From: Chromohalobacter sarecensis
GTDB lineage: Bacteria; Pseudomonadota; Gammaproteobacteria; Pseudomonadales; Halomonadaceae
DNA length: 64,000 nucleotides
Direction of reading: 5' to 3'
NCBI RefSeq assembly: GCF_023061135.1
Contig: NZ_JAKGAN010000003.1
Location: 124,001 to 188,000, forward strand
Both the position numbers and the translations under genes were made by a program. The notes beneath the pieces are model-generated. The model saw only the letters and a list, made by a program, of their open reading frames with translations, was not told where the DNA came from and made no database searches. Shown in pieces: positions 6,953-18,991 of this stretch; position 1 is the first letter of the stretch, and each line of letters opens with the position of its first letter.

Positions 6953-8407
6953 TCAAGCCTGATCCAGCTTCTGCTTGAGCAAGCTATTTACTTGCTGTGG
7001 ATTGGCAGTGCCGCGTGAGGCCTTCATGACTTGTCCCACGAAGTAGCCGATCATCTTGCCGCGTTTGGCTTCATCGGCCTCGCGGTACTGGGCCACCTGA
7101 ATCGGGCTGTCGGCGATGACCTGATCGACCATGCCCTCGATGGCGCCGGTATCGGTGACCTGCTTGAGACCGCGCGCGTCGATGATGGCATCGGCGCTGT
7201 CCGCTTCGCCGTCCCACAGCGCCTGGAAGACTTGCTTGGCGGCCTTGCCGCTGATGGTGTCGTCCATTACGCGTTGGATGAGGCCGCCGAGCTGCTCGGC
7301 GGTGACCGGGCTGTCGCCGATCTCCAGGTTTTCACGATTGAGGTTGGCCGATAGCTCGCCCTGTACCCAGTTGGCGGCTTGTTTGGCATCGCCGCAGGCT
7401 TCCTTGACGGCTTCGAAGTATTCGGCCATGGCACGGCTCGAGGCGAGCACGCCGGCATCGTAGGCAGATAGGCCCAACTGATTCTCGAAACGCTGACGCT
7501 TCTCGCTGGGAAGCTCAGGCATGAGCGCGCGTTGGTGGTCGATATAGGCGCTGTCGAGGGTCACCGGCAGAAGGTCGGGGCAGGGGAAGTAACGGTAATC
7601 GTTGGCTTCCTCCTTGGTGCGCATGGCACGCGTTTCGTCGCGCTCGGGGTCGAACAGGCGGGTTTCCTGAATGACCTGCCCGCCGTCCTCGATGAGTTCG
7701 ATCTGGCGCTCCACCTCGAAGGCGATGGCCTTTTCGACGAAACGGAACGAGTTGACGTTCTTGATTTCCGCGCGTGTGCCGAATGCCGCCTGGCCCTTGG
7801 GGCGTACCGAGACGTTGACGTCACAGCGCATCGAGCCTTCGGCCATGTTGCCGTCGGAGATGCCGAGATAGGTGACGATGGCATGAATCGCGCGAATATA
7901 GGCGACGGCTTCCTTGGCCGAACGCATGTCGGGTTCGGAAACGATCTCCAGAAGCGGTGTGCCGGCACGGTTGAGGTCGATGCCGGTCATACCGTGATAG
8001 TCCTCGTGGAGCGACTTGCCAGCATCTTCCTCGAGATGGGCGTGATGAACGCGGATCGTGCGCGTTGTCCCGTCGTCGAGGGTGATTTCGACATTACCCA
8101 TGCCGACGATGGGTTGCGCCATCTGGCTGGTCTGATACCCCTTGGGTAGATCGGGGTAGAAGTAATTCTTGCGCTCGAACAGCGAGGTCTCGGGAATCTC
8201 GGCGTCGATGGCAAGACCGAACTTCACCGCCATGGCCACGGCATTTTCATTGAGCACTGGCAGCACGCCGGGCATGCCAAGATCGACGGCGCAGGCCTGG
8301 GTGTTGGGCTCGGCACCGAAGGCGGTGGAGGCACCGGAAAAAATCTTCGACTGGGTGGCGAGCTGAACGTGAACCTCGAGCCCGATCACGGTTTCCCACT
8401 GCATCAT
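6953..8407 (-). CDS. gatB: Asp-tRNA(Asn)/Glu-tRNA(Gln) amidotransferase subunit B
   Basis: GatB binds the misacylated Glu- or Asp-tRNA and phosphorylates it so that ammonia from GatA can convert it to the amide. The 484-aa protein begins [13 protein letters not shown] and has the [19 protein letters not shown] and [10 protein letters not shown] motifs, then a C-terminal YqeY-like helical tail (about 330-484) that grips the tRNA. Its ATG overlaps the gatA stop by four bases, giving tight coupling in the gatCAB operon. An in-frame second ATG follows directly. Full length. Confidence 0.98.
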   Translation of the reverse strand: MMQWETVIGLEVHVQLATQSKIFSGASTAFGAEPNTQACAVDLGMPGVLPVLNENAVAMAVKFGLAIDAEIPETSLFERKNYFYPDLPKGYQTSQMAQPIVGMGNVEITLDDGTTRTIRVHHAHLEEDAGKSLHEDYHGMTGIDLNRAGTPLLEIVSEPDMRSAKEAVAYIRAIHAIVTYLGISDGNMAEGSMRCDVNVSVRPKGQAAFGTRAEIKNVNSFRFVEKAIAFEVERQIELIEDGGQVIQETRLFDPERDETRAMRTKEEANDYRYFPCPDLLPVTLDSAYIDHQRALMPELPSEKRQRFENQLGLSAYDAGVLASSRAMAEYFEAVKEACGDAKQAANWVQGELSANLNRENLEIGDSPVTAEQLGGLIQRVMDDTISGKAAKQVFQALWDGEADSADAIIDARGLKQVTDTGAIEGMVDQVIADSPIQVAQYREADEAKRGKMIGYFVGQVMKASRGTANPQQVNSLLKQKLDQA

Positions 8408-9864
8408 GCCGTCTCCTTGCCGAATGCTGGACGCTTGAGGTGCCAGTCGGTGGCTTGCTGGAACTGGTGTGCCACGCCGAGTAGTTGCGCTTCAGCGAAG
8501 TGCGGTGCCAGTACCTGGAGGCCTACAGGGCGGCTACCGGCGAAGCCGGCGGGAACGCTTATGCCCGGGATGCCGGCTAGATTGACGGCGATGGTGTAGA
8601 TATCCTGCAAGTACATGGAGACCGGATCTTTCTGCGCGCCCAGATCGAACGCGGGCGTCGGTGCGGTCGGGCCCATCAGCACGTCGACTTCATCGAAGGC
8701 ATCGAGGAAATCCTGGCGGATCAGGCGGCGTACCTGCTGTGCCTTGAGGTAATAGGCATCGAAGAAGCCCTCAGACAGGGTGTGCGTGCCAATCAGGATG
8801 CGTCGCTTGACCTCCTCGCCGAAGCCTTCGGCCCGCGTGCGCTTGTATAGGTCTTCGAGATCCGTCGGATCGTCGCAACGATGACCGAAGCGCACGCCAT
8901 CGAAACGCGATAGGTTGGATGACGCCTCCGCCGGGGCAATGACGTAGTAGGCGGGAATCGCTAGATGGGTATGCGGTAGGCTGACCTCGCAGACCTTGGC
9001 GCCCAGCGATTCATAGACCTTGATCGCCTCGCGCACCGCGGTTTCGACTTCGGGGTCGAGACCATCGCCGAAATATTCCTTGGGCAGACCGATCTTGAGG
9101 CCCGCGAGCGACGTATCGAGTTCAGCGGTGTAATCGGGTACGACACGCGCCACGCTGGTGGAGTCGCGAACATCGTGGCCGGCGATGGCTTCGAGCAACA
9201 AGGCGCAGTCGGCGGCGCTACGCGCCAGCGGGCCGCCTTGGTCAAGGCTCGAAGCAAAAGCCACCATGCCATAGCGCGAAACACGCCCGTAGGTGGGCTT
9301 CAAGCCCGTGATGCCGCAGAAAGCCGCCGGCTGGCGGATCGAGCCGCCGGTATCGGTGCCCAGTGCCGCCGGTACTAATCCCGCGGCGACGGCTGCGGCA
9401 CTGCCGCCGGAGGAGCCGCCGGGCACGGCACTGAGATCCCATGGGTTCTTGACCGGTCCATAGAAGCTGCTCTCATTGGACGAGCCCATGGCAAACTCGT
9501 CCATGTTGGTCTTGCCGAGGTTGACGGCGCCAGCCTGGCGCAGCTTTTCGACGACCGAGGCATCGTAGGGCGAGACGAAGTCGTCGAGCATCTTCGAACC
9601 GCAGCTGGTGCGCACGCCCTGGGTACAGAAGATGTCCTTGAGCGCCAGCGGCAGGCCGGCGAGAGGGCCGGCGTCGCCGGCTTCGCGTGCACTGTCGGCG
9701 GCATCGGCGTTGGCCAGTGCCTGCTCGGCGGTCACGGTAATGAAGCTGTTGAGCTCGCCATCGAGGCGCTCGATGCGATCGAGAGCCGCCTGGCACAGCT
9801 CACGGCTGGAGAACTTGCCTGCTTGAAGACCGGCGGCAAGCTCCGTGAGGGTCTTGTCATGCAT
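8404..9864 (-). CDS. gatA: Asp-tRNA(Asn)/Glu-tRNA(Gln) amidotransferase subunit A
   Basis: GatA is the glutaminase subunit, releasing ammonia that is channelled to GatB. The 486-aa protein has the amidase-signature Ser-cisSer-Lys machinery: Lys about residue 76 in LALKDIF, then the glycine/serine-rich [14 protein letters not shown] and [12 protein letters not shown] segments. I start it at the ATG at 9864 (M-H-D-K-T-L-T-E-L), with AGGAG about 12 bases upstream; a longer reading to 9909 would run into the gatC stop. It lies 41 bases after gatC and overlaps gatB. Confidence 0.98.
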   Translation of the reverse strand: MHDKTLTELAAGLQAGKFSSRELCQAALDRIERLDGELNSFITVTAEQALANADAADSAREAGDAGPLAGLPLALKDIFCTQGVRTSCGSKMLDDFVSPYDASVVEKLRQAGAVNLGKTNMDEFAMGSSNESSFYGPVKNPWDLSAVPGGSSGGSAAAVAAGLVPAALGTDTGGSIRQPAAFCGITGLKPTYGRVSRYGMVAFASSLDQGGPLARSAADCALLLEAIAGHDVRDSTSVARVVPDYTAELDTSLAGLKIGLPKEYFGDGLDPEVETAVREAIKVYESLGAKVCEVSLPHTHLAIPAYYVIAPAEASSNLSRFDGVRFGHRCDDPTDLEDLYKRTRAEGFGEEVKRRILIGTHTLSEGFFDAYYLKAQQVRRLIRQDFLDAFDEVDVLMGPTAPTPAFDLGAQKDPVSMYLQDIYTIAVNLAGIPGISVPAGFAGSRPVGLQVLAPHFAEAQLLGVAHQFQQATDWHLKRPAFGKETA

Positions 9865-9905
9865 GGAAAAATATGACTCCTGGTTCGAATCCTGAAGAGG
9901 ATGCT

Positions 9906-10193
9906 TCACTCGACGACGCGCGGGACGAGATAGAGGCCGTCCTCGGTGGCCGGGGCGCAGGCCTGGAAGCGTTCGCGCTGGCTATGTTCGGTCACCTCGT
10001 CGGGGCGCAGGCGCTGGGTGGCATCCAGTGGATGCGCCAATGGGGAGATGCCTTGAGTATCGACGGCCTGAAGTTGATCGACCATCTCCAGGATGCGGCT
10101 CAAGTCGTCGACGTAACCGGTTGCTTCGTCGTCACTCAAGCCGACGCGGGCCAAGTGGGCGGCGCGGAGCACGTCTGCATGTTCGATCGCCAT
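9906..10193 (-). CDS. gatC: Asp-tRNA(Asn)/Glu-tRNA(Gln) amidotransferase subunit C
   Basis: GatC is a small belt protein that stabilises the GatA-GatB complex. At 95 aa it has family length, with [10 protein letters not shown] near the start, the [16 protein letters not shown] helix, and the [13 protein letters not shown] loop. It is the first gene of the leftward gatCAB operon and is divergent from mreB across a 189-base promoter region. The operon implies indirect synthesis of Gln-tRNA or Asn-tRNA in this organism. Confidence 0.97.
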   Translation of the reverse strand: MAIEHADVLRAAHLARVGLSDDEATGYVDDLSRILEMVDQLQAVDTQGISPLAHPLDATQRLRPDEVTEHSQRERFQACAPATEDGLYLVPRVVE

Positions 10194-11420
<1,227 letters not shown>

Positions 11421-11460
11421 CGCACTCGGGCGCTCGTCCTATTAGCGCCGATACGCTTGC

Positions 11461-11493
11461 CTGGAAGCCACGCGCGTCGCGAGTGGCTTCCAG
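11461..11493 (+). other. Perfect 11-bp hairpin between mreB and mreC
   Basis: CTGGAAGCCAC (11461-11471) pairs fully with GTGGCTTCCAG (11483-11493) around an 11-base loop. There is no T tract, so it is more likely an RNA processing or stability element, or a leaky attenuator, than a full terminator. Confidence 0.7.
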
Positions 11494-11543
11494 CGTGTGT
11501 CCAGTCGTTATGGGTCTTGCGCCCCGTCTGCGGAGGAAAGCTT

Positions 11544-12467
11544 ATTAAACCTCTGTTTTCGCACGGCCCGGTGCCTAGCTATCGCATGCTGTTATGTGCG
11601 GTAGCCGCCTTCGCCTTGATGTTCGCGGAGCATCGTCTGCCCTTCATGGATGACATGCGCGCGCACTTGACGACCGTTGTGGCGCCGGTGCAATGGGCGG
11701 TGAGCCTGCCCAGCGAGGGGTTGTCCTGGGCGGCACTGGTCTTTTCTGATCAGCGTGCCCTGGTGGAAGAGAATCAGCGCTTGCGCCAGCAGTTGCTGAC
11801 GCTGTCGCATCGCGTGCAGCGCATGGCCAACCTGACGGCGGAAAACGTGCGCCTGCGAGAGTTACTCAACGCTGCGCCGCGCGATGAGGTGCCCTATATA
11901 ACGGCCGAGCTATTGTCGTTGGATTCCGACCCTTTCACCCAGCAGATGGTGATCGGACGGGGACGTCGTGATGGTGTCTATTCCGGGCAACCGGTTATGG
12001 ATGCCTCCGGCTTGATCGGGCAGGTCATTGCCGTATCCGCGTATACCAGCCGTGTACTGATGGTGAGCGACGCCAATAATGCGGTACCGGTTCAGGTCAA
12101 TCGCAGTGGGCAGCGTTTCATCGTCCAGGGTTCCGGCAGCCTCGATACGCTGAATGTCCTCAATGTGCCGGCGACCGCTGATATCAAGGAAGGTGACTTG
12201 CTCACGACCTCGGGCTTGGGCGGGCGCTTTCCCGAGGGCTATCCTGTCGCGGAGATCACACAGGTGGATAAGGATGGCCAGCATTCTTTCGCTAGAGTCG
12301 AAGCGCGACCGCTTGCGCAACCCGAGCGCTCACGGCACTTCTTGCTGCTATTTCCCTCGCCTGCGGCAGCGGCGGTCACCAGCGATGTCAATATCGAGGC
12401 CGCATTGCAGTTGATGGAGGGTGACGCGGGGAACATGTCCCACAAGCGCGAGGGGGCGCGTCCATGA
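11544..12467 (+). CDS. mreC: Rod-shape-determining protein MreC
   Basis: MreC is a bitopic inner-membrane protein that links MreB to the periplasmic elongation machinery (PBP2/RodA). After the conserved K-P-L-F-S-H-G-P segment come a membrane helix (MLLCAVAAFALMFAEH), a coiled coil (residues about 70-110, rich in E, N, R, Q and L), and the two-lobed beta domain with the V-I-G-R-G-R-R-D-G-V-Y-S-G-Q-P motif. No ATG, GTG or TTG lies where the family starts; GGAGG at 11532-11536 is seven bases before an ATT codon at 11544, so I propose an ATT start. A TTG at 11517, a GTG at 11571 and an ATG at 11586 are alternatives. Confidence 0.93.
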   Translation: MKPLFSHGPVPSYRMLLCAVAAFALMFAEHRLPFMDDMRAHLTTVVAPVQWAVSLPSEGLSWAALVFSDQRALVEENQRLRQQLLTLSHRVQRMANLTAENVRLRELLNAAPRDEVPYITAELLSLDSDPFTQQMVIGRGRRDGVYSGQPVMDASGLIGQVIAVSAYTSRVLMVSDANNAVPVQVNRSGQRFIVQGSGSLDTLNVLNVPATADIKEGDLLTTSGLGGRFPEGYPVAEITQVDKDGQHSFARVEARPLAQPERSRHFLLLFPSPAAAAVTSDVNIEAALQLMEGDAGNMSHKREGARP

Positions 12468-12946
12468 TGCGCTTGCCAGGACTTCTCATGATCTGGTTCA
12501 CCCTGCTGGTGAGTTTGTGCTTGCAGGTCATGCCGCTGCCCGATGCATGGCTGATGTGGCGACCCAATTGGCTCGGTCTGGCATTGGCTTATTGGTGTAT
12601 TGCCGCCCCTCAGCGCGTCGGCGTCTTCCATGGTTTTGTGCTCGGCTTGCTGCTGGATCTGATCGAAGGTACGCCCTTGGGTCAAAACGCGTTGACGTTG
12701 TCGCTGCTCACCTATTTGTGTCTCTTGCTCTATCAACGCCTGCGTGCCTATTCCATCTGGCAGCAGGCCGTCCTGATGTTCGTCCTGCTGGGCTTGATTC
12801 AATTGGTCGAGCAATGGCTGCGCACGATCTTCGGCCCAGTCTCTATCCATCTGGCATTCTTGCTGCCCGCGCTCATAGGCGCAGCCCTGTGGCCATGGTT
12901 GTTTACCATGATGCAAGTATTGCGGCGTCGCTTGAAAATCGTGTGA
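12464..12946 (+). CDS. mreD: Rod-shape-determining membrane protein MreD
   Basis: MreD completes the MreBCD elongation complex. It is a 160-aa polytopic inner-membrane protein with about five hydrophobic helices, and the [17 protein letters not shown] motif after the second helix is typical of MreD. Its ATG overlaps the mreC stop by four bases, so translation is coupled. An in-frame second ATG follows directly. Confidence 0.95.
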   Translation: MMRLPGLLMIWFTLLVSLCLQVMPLPDAWLMWRPNWLGLALAYWCIAAPQRVGVFHGFVLGLLLDLIEGTPLGQNALTLSLLTYLCLLLYQRLRAYSIWQQAVLMFVLLGLIQLVEQWLRTIFGPVSIHLAFLLPALIGAALWPWLFTMMQVLRRRLKIV

Positions 12947-12998
12947 CCGCTGCCTCGACCCGCGTCGCCTCTGCCACCTCAGTCTGAGGAAAAATCAC

Positions 12999-13601
12999 AT
13001 GTCCACATCCCAGGGGGCGTCGTTGCGCCTGGCCTCGGCTTCGCCGCGGCGCCGTGAGTTGTTGGCGTCGATCGGCGTCACGCTCGAAGTAGCACCGGCC
13101 GATATCGATGAGACACCATGGGAGGGGGAAGTGCCTGGCGCTTATGTAGAGCGTCTGGCGAGAGAAAAGGCGCAGGCCGGCGCGGCAGGAACGTCGTTAC
13201 CCACATTGGGGGCCGACACAGCCGTGGTGTTGGAACAGCGCATCCTGGGGAAGCCGCGTGATCGCGAAGATGCCGTCGCCATGCTCACGGCGTTATCGGG
13301 TACCACGCATGATGTGATGACGGGCGTCGCGGTGGCGGGGCCGCGTGGCGTGTTGTCGGTTTGCGTGACGACGCGGGTGACACTGCGTTCGCTCTCAGCC
13401 CATGAGATCGATGCGTACTGGCGCAGTGGCGAGCCCGTTGACAAGGCCGGTGCCTATGCCATTCAAGGGTTGGCGGCAATCTTCGTTGAGCACATCGAAG
13501 GCAGTCACTCCGCAGTGGTGGGGTTGCCCCTTTTCGAGACCGCCAAGTTATTGACGCGCCAAGGTGTATCGCTGTGGGGCGAGCGCTTGGCTGTGCCATA
13601 A
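12999..13601 (+). CDS. maf: Maf/YhdE-type nucleoside triphosphate pyrophosphatase
   Basis: Maf proteins hydrolyse dTTP, UTP or modified nucleotides to monophosphates and influence septum formation. The 200-aa protein has the signature [12 protein letters not shown] at 11-22, G-A-D-T-A-V-V-L with the likely metal-binding Asp, and G-K-P-R-D-R-E-D-A. The mreBCD-maf-rng order is conserved in gammaproteobacteria and fits the YhdE subgroup. A GAGGAAA ribosome site lies just upstream. Confidence 0.95.
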   Translation: MSTSQGASLRLASASPRRRELLASIGVTLEVAPADIDETPWEGEVPGAYVERLAREKAQAGAAGTSLPTLGADTAVVLEQRILGKPRDREDAVAMLTALSGTTHDVMTGVAVAGPRGVLSVCVTTRVTLRSLSAHEIDAYWRSGEPVDKAGAYAIQGLAAIFVEHIEGSHSAVVGLPLFETAKLLTRQGVSLWGERLAVP

Positions 13602-13632
13602 TGCCGACAGATAATCTGGTTAGGGGCAACGC

Positions 13633-15096
13633 ATGAGCGGCGAGGTACTGATCAATTTGACGCCCATGGAGACGCGCGTCGCCGTGGTCGAGAACGGTGT
13701 CTTGCAAGAAGCCTTCATCGAACGCAGCCGCCGACGTGGCATCGTGGGCAATATCTACAAGGGTAAGGTGGTGCGGGTACTGCCGGGCATGCAGGCCGCC
13801 TTCGTGGATATCGGGCTCGAAAAGGCGGCCTTCATCCATGTCAACGAGGTCGTTGCGCCCAACGCGAGCATCGATGAACACACCACGATCTCGCATTTGC
13901 TCCAGGAAGGGCAGACTTTGGTCGTGCAGGTCACCAAGGACCCCATCGCCTCGAAAGGGGCGCGCCTGACCACGCATCTGTCGGTGCCGTCGCGCTATCT
14001 GGTGTATATGCCCGACTCGCCGCATACGGGTGTCTCCCAGCGTATCGAGGATGAAGGCGAACGCGAGCGACTCAAGACGTTGATCGAAGCCTCCCAGGCG
14101 GCAATGCACGATGAGGCGCCGGGGGGTGTGATCATCCGCACGGCTGCCGAGGGTGTGGGGCAGGAAGAGCTGGCGACCGACATGCATTTTTTGTTGCGGC
14201 TCTGGCGCAAGGTCGATGAGCGACGCCACAGCGCTACGCCGCCGGCACTTCTTTACGACGACCTGCCGCTATTCATCCGCACGCTGCGCGACGTGATGCG
14301 CGCCGATATCGAGCGCGTACGCATAGACTCGCGTGAAAACTACGCCAAGCTCAAGGAGTTCGCCAAGGAGTTCATGCCCGATGTCGAGTCGTGCATCGAA
14401 TATTATCCTGGTGAGCGTCCGTTGTTCGATCTCTATAGTGTCGAAGACGAGATCCAGAAAGCGCTGGGGCGTAAGGTACAGCTCAAATCGGGCGGATATC
14501 TGGTGATCGACCAGACCGAGGCGATGACCACCATCGATGTCAATACCGGCGGTTACGTGGGGCATCGCAATCTCGAGGAGACCATCTTCAAGACCAACCT
14601 CGAGGCGGCCACGGCGATTGCGCGGCAACTGCGGCTACGCAATCTGGGTGGCATCATCATCATCGATTTCATCGATATGGAAGAACTCGAGCATCAGCGA
14701 CAGGTCTTACGTGTTCTCGAGAAGGCGCTGGAACGCGACCACGCCAAGAACAAGTTGACCGGCGTGACCGAACTCGGTTTGGTGCAGGTCACGCGCAAGC
14801 GAACCCGTGAAAGTCTCGAGCAGACCCTGTGCGAACCTTGCCTGACCTGCCAGGGACGCGGAACGCTCAAGACACCGGAGACCGTGTGCTACGAGATATT
14901 TCGGGAAATCCTGCGCGAGGAGCGTGCCTACAGTCCGGAAACCTACATGGTGCTGGCTTCTCAGGGGGTGGTGGATCGCCTGCTCGACGAGGAATCGACG
15001 GCGGTGGCGGATCTGGAAGCCTTCATCGGCAAGACGATTCGCTTCCAGGTCGAAGCCCATTATTCTCAGGAGCAGTACGACATCGTGCTGATGTGA
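13633..15096 (+). CDS. rng: Ribonuclease G
   Basis: RNase G is a single-strand endoribonuclease that trims the 5' end of 16S rRNA and degrades some mRNAs. The 487-aa protein shows an S1 domain (about 38-120), the RNase E/G catalytic core with metal-binding Asp about 302 (TTIDVNTGGYVG) and Asp about 345 (IIDFIDM), and the zinc-link C-E-P-C-L-T-C-Q-G-R-G near 400. It lacks the long acidic C-terminal scaffold of RNase E, hence RNase G. It sits between maf and yhdP, the usual order. Confidence 0.97.
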   Translation: MSGEVLINLTPMETRVAVVENGVLQEAFIERSRRRGIVGNIYKGKVVRVLPGMQAAFVDIGLEKAAFIHVNEVVAPNASIDEHTTISHLLQEGQTLVVQVTKDPIASKGARLTTHLSVPSRYLVYMPDSPHTGVSQRIEDEGERERLKTLIEASQAAMHDEAPGGVIIRTAAEGVGQEELATDMHFLLRLWRKVDERRHSATPPALLYDDLPLFIRTLRDVMRADIERVRIDSRENYAKLKEFAKEFMPDVESCIEYYPGERPLFDLYSVEDEIQKALGRKVQLKSGGYLVIDQTEAMTTIDVNTGGYVGHRNLEETIFKTNLEAATAIARQLRLRNLGGIIIIDFIDMEELEHQRQVLRVLEKALERDHAKNKLTGVTELGLVQVTRKRTRESLEQTLCEPCLTCQGRGTLKTPETVCYEIFREILREERAYSPETYMVLASQGVVDRLLDEESTAVADLEAFIGKTIRFQVEAHYSQEQYDIVLM

Positions 15097-15100
15097 GCCC

Positions 15101-18100
15101 ATGAACGCGTTGCGAGGAGGGTGGCGCTGGACACTCACGATCGTGGCGGTGGTGCTGAGCATCATCGCGCTGGCGCTGCTGGTGGCGCGCGGCCTGGCGA
15201 CGCAGGCTGACGCGTTTAGCGATGATATCGAAGCCCAGCTTGCCGAGCGTTTTAGCGCCGATGCCGAGCTCGAGCATCTCGGTGCCGATTGGCATGGTTG
15301 GGATCCGTCGGCGAGGCTTTCGGGTATGACCTTGCGCGCCAAGGCGCCCCAAGCGCCGCCTCTGCTGAGTATCGATAGCGCCCATGCGCGTCTCGATACC
15401 TTGGCGTCGCTGCGCGCGGGGTATCCCGTTTTCGAAAAGGCCGAGGTCGAACAAGCGACGCTTCATCTCTACCAGAATGCCGAAGGCGGGTGGGGCTGGC
15501 CCTCGGCGGAAGTGCCCGATGAGATTCAGGCGCCGGGGCGTTTCCGCCTCGCCGATATCGACCGTTGGGTCGGCGCTCTTCTGCGTCAGCGTGTCGCTAT
15601 TCATGATGTGCGCGTGGTGCTGCATGGACGACAGGACGATGTCACGCTCGTTGCACCGCGTGTGTTGATGGCTGGCGGTGATTCAAAGGCTCATCTCGAA
15701 GGCCAGATGCATGTCGACGGCCAACCGGAGGCTGCCTTGAGCGCGGTGCTTGAGGTGCTACCTGGACGTCGTGGACTGGGCGCCTTCAATGCCGCCCTGC
15801 AAGTCGACGTCAACGCTCAAGGGCTGCGTGCCTTGGGCCAGGTCTTGACGGCTCAGCAACGCTACACATTGGAGACGGTAGAGGGCGACGCCCGGCTGTG
15901 GGCCCGCTGGCATGATGCCCGCCTCGAGGACGCTCGCCTGCGCTTGTCGCTACCCAAACTGGGTATCACGCGGCGTGATGGCCCGCCGCTGGCGTTCGAG
16001 GATATCGGCGTGCGTGCTCAGGCGTTACGGGATGACGAGGGCGACTGGGATATCTGGGCCAACGGTCTGGTTGCCAAGCGTGACGGCGACGACCGTGAAG
16101 GGTCCCCCTTGCCCGAGCGATTACAGGCACGCGTTGAAGGTGGCGATTGGTGGCTGCGTAGCAGTGATTTTTCTCTCGGTGCATTGGCCGCCTGGGGCGG
16201 CATGTTGCCGTTATCGGATGAGCATGCACGAATGCTCGAGCGCTTGTCTCCGCAGGGGCATGTCGACGGCCTCGAGGTCGGGCGTCATGACGGCCGCTGG
16301 TTTTCACGCACAGCGTTGACGGGCGCACGCGTGTCAGCTTGGAACGGGATTCCCGGTGGCGGGCCATTCAGCGCTTGGGTGACCACCGACAATGCCTCGG
16401 GCAGCGTGCGTTTTCGCCATGAGCCGGAGATGACGCTCGCGTTTCCCGACGTCTACCCCCAGCCGATTGCGGTGGATGCCGCGACCGGGCGTGTCGACTG
16501 GCAACGTGACGACAACGCCTTCGATATCAAAGGCCAGGCGTTGCAAGCCAATTGGCGTGGGGCAGAGGTGAGCGGTACCTTCGCGACGCACCTACCGATG
16601 GCCGAGGATACGCCCGGGCGTCTCGATCTCGACCTGGCGTTTTCCAATGCCGATGCGATCGATACGCCGCTGCTCGACTGGTTACCCACCCAAACCATGG
16701 ACGACGAACTGCTCGATTGGCTATCGCAGGTTAGTGGGCGTGTCTCCCAAGGCAGCCTGTCGTTGTCGCAGACGCTGACCGAGCGCGAGGCACCCGAAGG
16801 GGAGTTGTTCGTCAATCCTGATGATCATCTGCAACTGGAGCTCGATGTCGAGCAGGGCCGGATCCCCTATGATCCCGAGTGGCCAGCGTTGGAAAACGTT
16901 GCCGGTCATCTGGATGTCGATAACCAGACCTTGGTTGCGCAAGTCGATCACGCTACGAGCATGGGCCTGGAAACGCGCGATGCCCGCGTCTTGATGGTCG
17001 GCGATACGTTGGGAGTGCGCGGGCCGATTACGGGCTCGAGCCAGGCCTTGCTGGATTATCTCGCCGAGGCACCGCTGGAAGGTCTCAGCGACACCTTTGC
17101 CGCTTGGCAAAGCGAGGGCCAGGTCGAGGCCGATCTCGACATGACGATTCCGCTGGCGATCCCTGAAACGATGAAGGCCGACATTCAGGGGCGTATCGAG
17201 GCTTCGCGACTGTATCTCGGCATGTTGCGCCTTCCGCTCGAGGATGTTGAGGGCGATTTGCGTTATCGCCATCTCAAGGATCAGGACCTGCTGACCGGTG
17301 ACGTGAGCGCGCGGGCATTGGGGGGCGACATGAAGGGCACGCTGGACATGGGGGGTGACGGTTTCACCTTCACGGGCGGTGCCAGCGCCGAGGGACTCTT
17401 GAGCTGGGCGCGCCTGGCGCCGCAGCCTGCGCTTGCCGAAGGAACATTGCCATATCGCGCGCGGGTCACCTTCGACGACGAGGACAATGCGAGCGTGCGG
17501 GTTACCAGCGACCTCGAAGGCCTGGCGCTGCGCCTGCCAACTCCCTTTGGCAAGGCCGTTGACGAAACGGAGCCCCTAGAAATCAACGCGGATGTAGCAT
17601 CGGGCAGTGGCCAGGTCCAGATATCGGACTGGGGGCGGTTGCGCTGGCGTACGCGAGACGAGCGCTTGCAGGGCCAGGCATGGTTGGAGAATTGGCCCCA
17701 AGCGCCGCAGTGGCCACAGCAGGATGGCTGGAGCGTAAACTGGGAGCCGCCTCGCCTGGATCCGCAACAATGGATATCGCTGCTGCGTGAACGTGATCTC
17801 AACCGTCAAGTCACCACGCAACCCAAGGGCTTGCCGGACGATATATCCAGCGGTGGGGGCGAGGACGTCTCGAGTGGTGTGCAGCGTATTACTGTCTCGA
17901 CGCCTTGTGTCATTCTCGACGACCAATGTCAGGGGGCATTACAAGCCGATGTCACCCCGCTCGAGGATGGATGGCAATTGGCGCTGGCGGGCCCCGTTGC
18001 GGCGGGAGAAGCGCAGTGGCGACCCGAGGCGCCGCGTCCGGTGGATATTAATCTCACGCGCCTCGATCTCGACACTCTGTGGCCTGCCGAGGATGATGCT

Positions 18101-18991
18101 CAAGGCGATGGTAAGGTGAAACTTAGTGATGAAATCGCCACGCCTCCCGACCCCGTAGCGCTGCCGGATGGCATGCAAGACTGGCCGGATGGGCGCCTGC
18201 ATGTCGGCGAGCTGCATCGTGACGGACAAAACTTCGGGCCGCTCGACGCCGACTGGCAGACCTCATCACAGCGTCTGGATATCAAGCCATTGTCGCTGGT
18301 GGTCAACGGCGTGACGGCGAGCGGTGAACTGGCTTGGGAAACTGCCGGACGCGAAGACAGCCTGACGCGTGCGCGGTTGGCCCTGAAGGGCAGCAATCTC
18401 GGCGACGCCCTGGTTCGTCTGGGGCAGCCTGAAGTGGTCAATAGCGAAAGCGTGGACCTGAATGCGCGCTTGGCATGGCCCGGCGCGCCATGGCAATTTG
18501 CCGTGGAACGCTCGCAGGGCAGCGCGTCGCTGGCGTTGACCAATGGTCGTTTCCGGCAGGTCGACTCGGGCCCGGCCAAGCTGGTGGGGCTGCTCAATCT
18601 GGATAACATCTTCCGTCGATTGACGCTGGACTTCTCCGATATTACCCAGGAGGGGACGGCTTTCAATAGCATGAACGGTGAGGCGACGCTGTTCGACGGC
18701 AAGCTCGTGACCCGAGGCCCGGTTGAAATCGACGGTTCGGCCACCCATTTTACCTTGCAAGGCGAAGCCGATCTCGTGCAGCGTACACTGAATCAACGAC
18801 TGGGTATCACTGTGCCGGTGAGCCAGAATTTACCGCTGGCGGCCGTGCTCGTTGGTGCGCCGCAAGTAGGTGTGGGGTTGTACCTTGCCCACAAGCTTTT
18901 CGGCGGCTGGCTCGATAAGGCAACGCAGATACATTACCGCGTGCACGGCCCATGGTCGTCGCCGCAACTGACACTGGAAAGCGCCCGATGA
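15101..18991 (+). CDS. yhdP: YhdP-family AsmA-like envelope lipid-transport protein
   Basis: YhdP belongs to the AsmA-like bridge proteins that carry phospholipids from the inner to the outer membrane. At 1,296 aa it has family length: one N-terminal membrane helix (about residues 8-32), a long repetitive beta-strand region (the extended groove), and a C-terminal AsmA-type domain ending with [20 protein letters not shown] and LTLESAR. It starts four bases after rng and overlaps tldD by four bases. A Gly/Ser/Glu-rich insertion near residue 910 looks like a surface loop. Function is inferred from the family. Confidence 0.94.
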   Translation: MNALRGGWRWTLTIVAVVLSIIALALLVARGLATQADAFSDDIEAQLAERFSADAELEHLGADWHGWDPSARLSGMTLRAKAPQAPPLLSIDSAHARLDTLASLRAGYPVFEKAEVEQATLHLYQNAEGGWGWPSAEVPDEIQAPGRFRLADIDRWVGALLRQRVAIHDVRVVLHGRQDDVTLVAPRVLMAGGDSKAHLEGQMHVDGQPEAALSAVLEVLPGRRGLGAFNAALQVDVNAQGLRALGQVLTAQQRYTLETVEGDARLWARWHDARLEDARLRLSLPKLGITRRDGPPLAFEDIGVRAQALRDDEGDWDIWANGLVAKRDGDDREGSPLPERLQARVEGGDWWLRSSDFSLGALAAWGGMLPLSDEHARMLERLSPQGHVDGLEVGRHDGRWFSRTALTGARVSAWNGIPGGGPFSAWVTTDNASGSVRFRHEPEMTLAFPDVYPQPIAVDAATGRVDWQRDDNAFDIKGQALQANWRGAEVSGTFATHLPMAEDTPGRLDLDLAFSNADAIDTPLLDWLPTQTMDDELLDWLSQVSGRVSQGSLSLSQTLTEREAPEGELFVNPDDHLQLELDVEQGRIPYDPEWPALENVAGHLDVDNQTLVAQVDHATSMGLETRDARVLMVGDTLGVRGPITGSSQALLDYLAEAPLEGLSDTFAAWQSEGQVEADLDMTIPLAIPETMKADIQGRIEASRLYLGMLRLPLEDVEGDLRYRHLKDQDLLTGDVSARALGGDMKGTLDMGGDGFTFTGGASAEGLLSWARLAPQPALAEGTLPYRARVTFDDEDNASVRVTSDLEGLALRLPTPFGKAVDETEPLEINADVASGSGQVQISDWGRLRWRTRDERLQGQAWLENWPQAPQWPQQDGWSVNWEPPRLDPQQWISLLRERDLNRQVTTQPKGLPDDISSGGGEDVSSGVQRITVSTPCVILDDQCQGALQADVTPLEDGWQLALAGPVAAGEAQWRPEAPRPVDINLTRLDLDTLWPAEDDAQGDGKVKLSDEIATPPDPVALPDGMQDWPDGRLHVGELHRDGQNFGPLDADWQTSSQRLDIKPLSLVVNGVTASGELAWETAGREDSLTRARLALKGSNLGDALVRLGQPEVVNSESVDLNARLAWPGAPWQFAVERSQGSASLALTNGRFRQVDSGPAKLVGLLNLDNIFRRLTLDFSDITQEGTAFNSMNGEATLFDGKLVTRGPVEIDGSATHFTLQGEADLVQRTLNQRLGITVPVSQNLPLAAVLVGAPQVGVGLYLAHKLFGGWLDKATQIHYRVHGPWSSPQLTLESAR

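Noticed and set aside
7532-8149. 205-codon frame opposite gatB
   Set aside because: Its sequence follows from the complement of conserved gatB codons; no start signals.
9883-9893. GGTTCGAATCC, resembling the T-loop of a tRNA, between gatA and gatC
   Set aside because: The flanking bases do not pair to make a T stem, and no acceptor or anticodon arm can be folded around it.
13285-14229. 314-codon frame opposite maf and rng
   Set aside because: It overlaps two clearly coding genes and has His/Arg-rich shadow composition.
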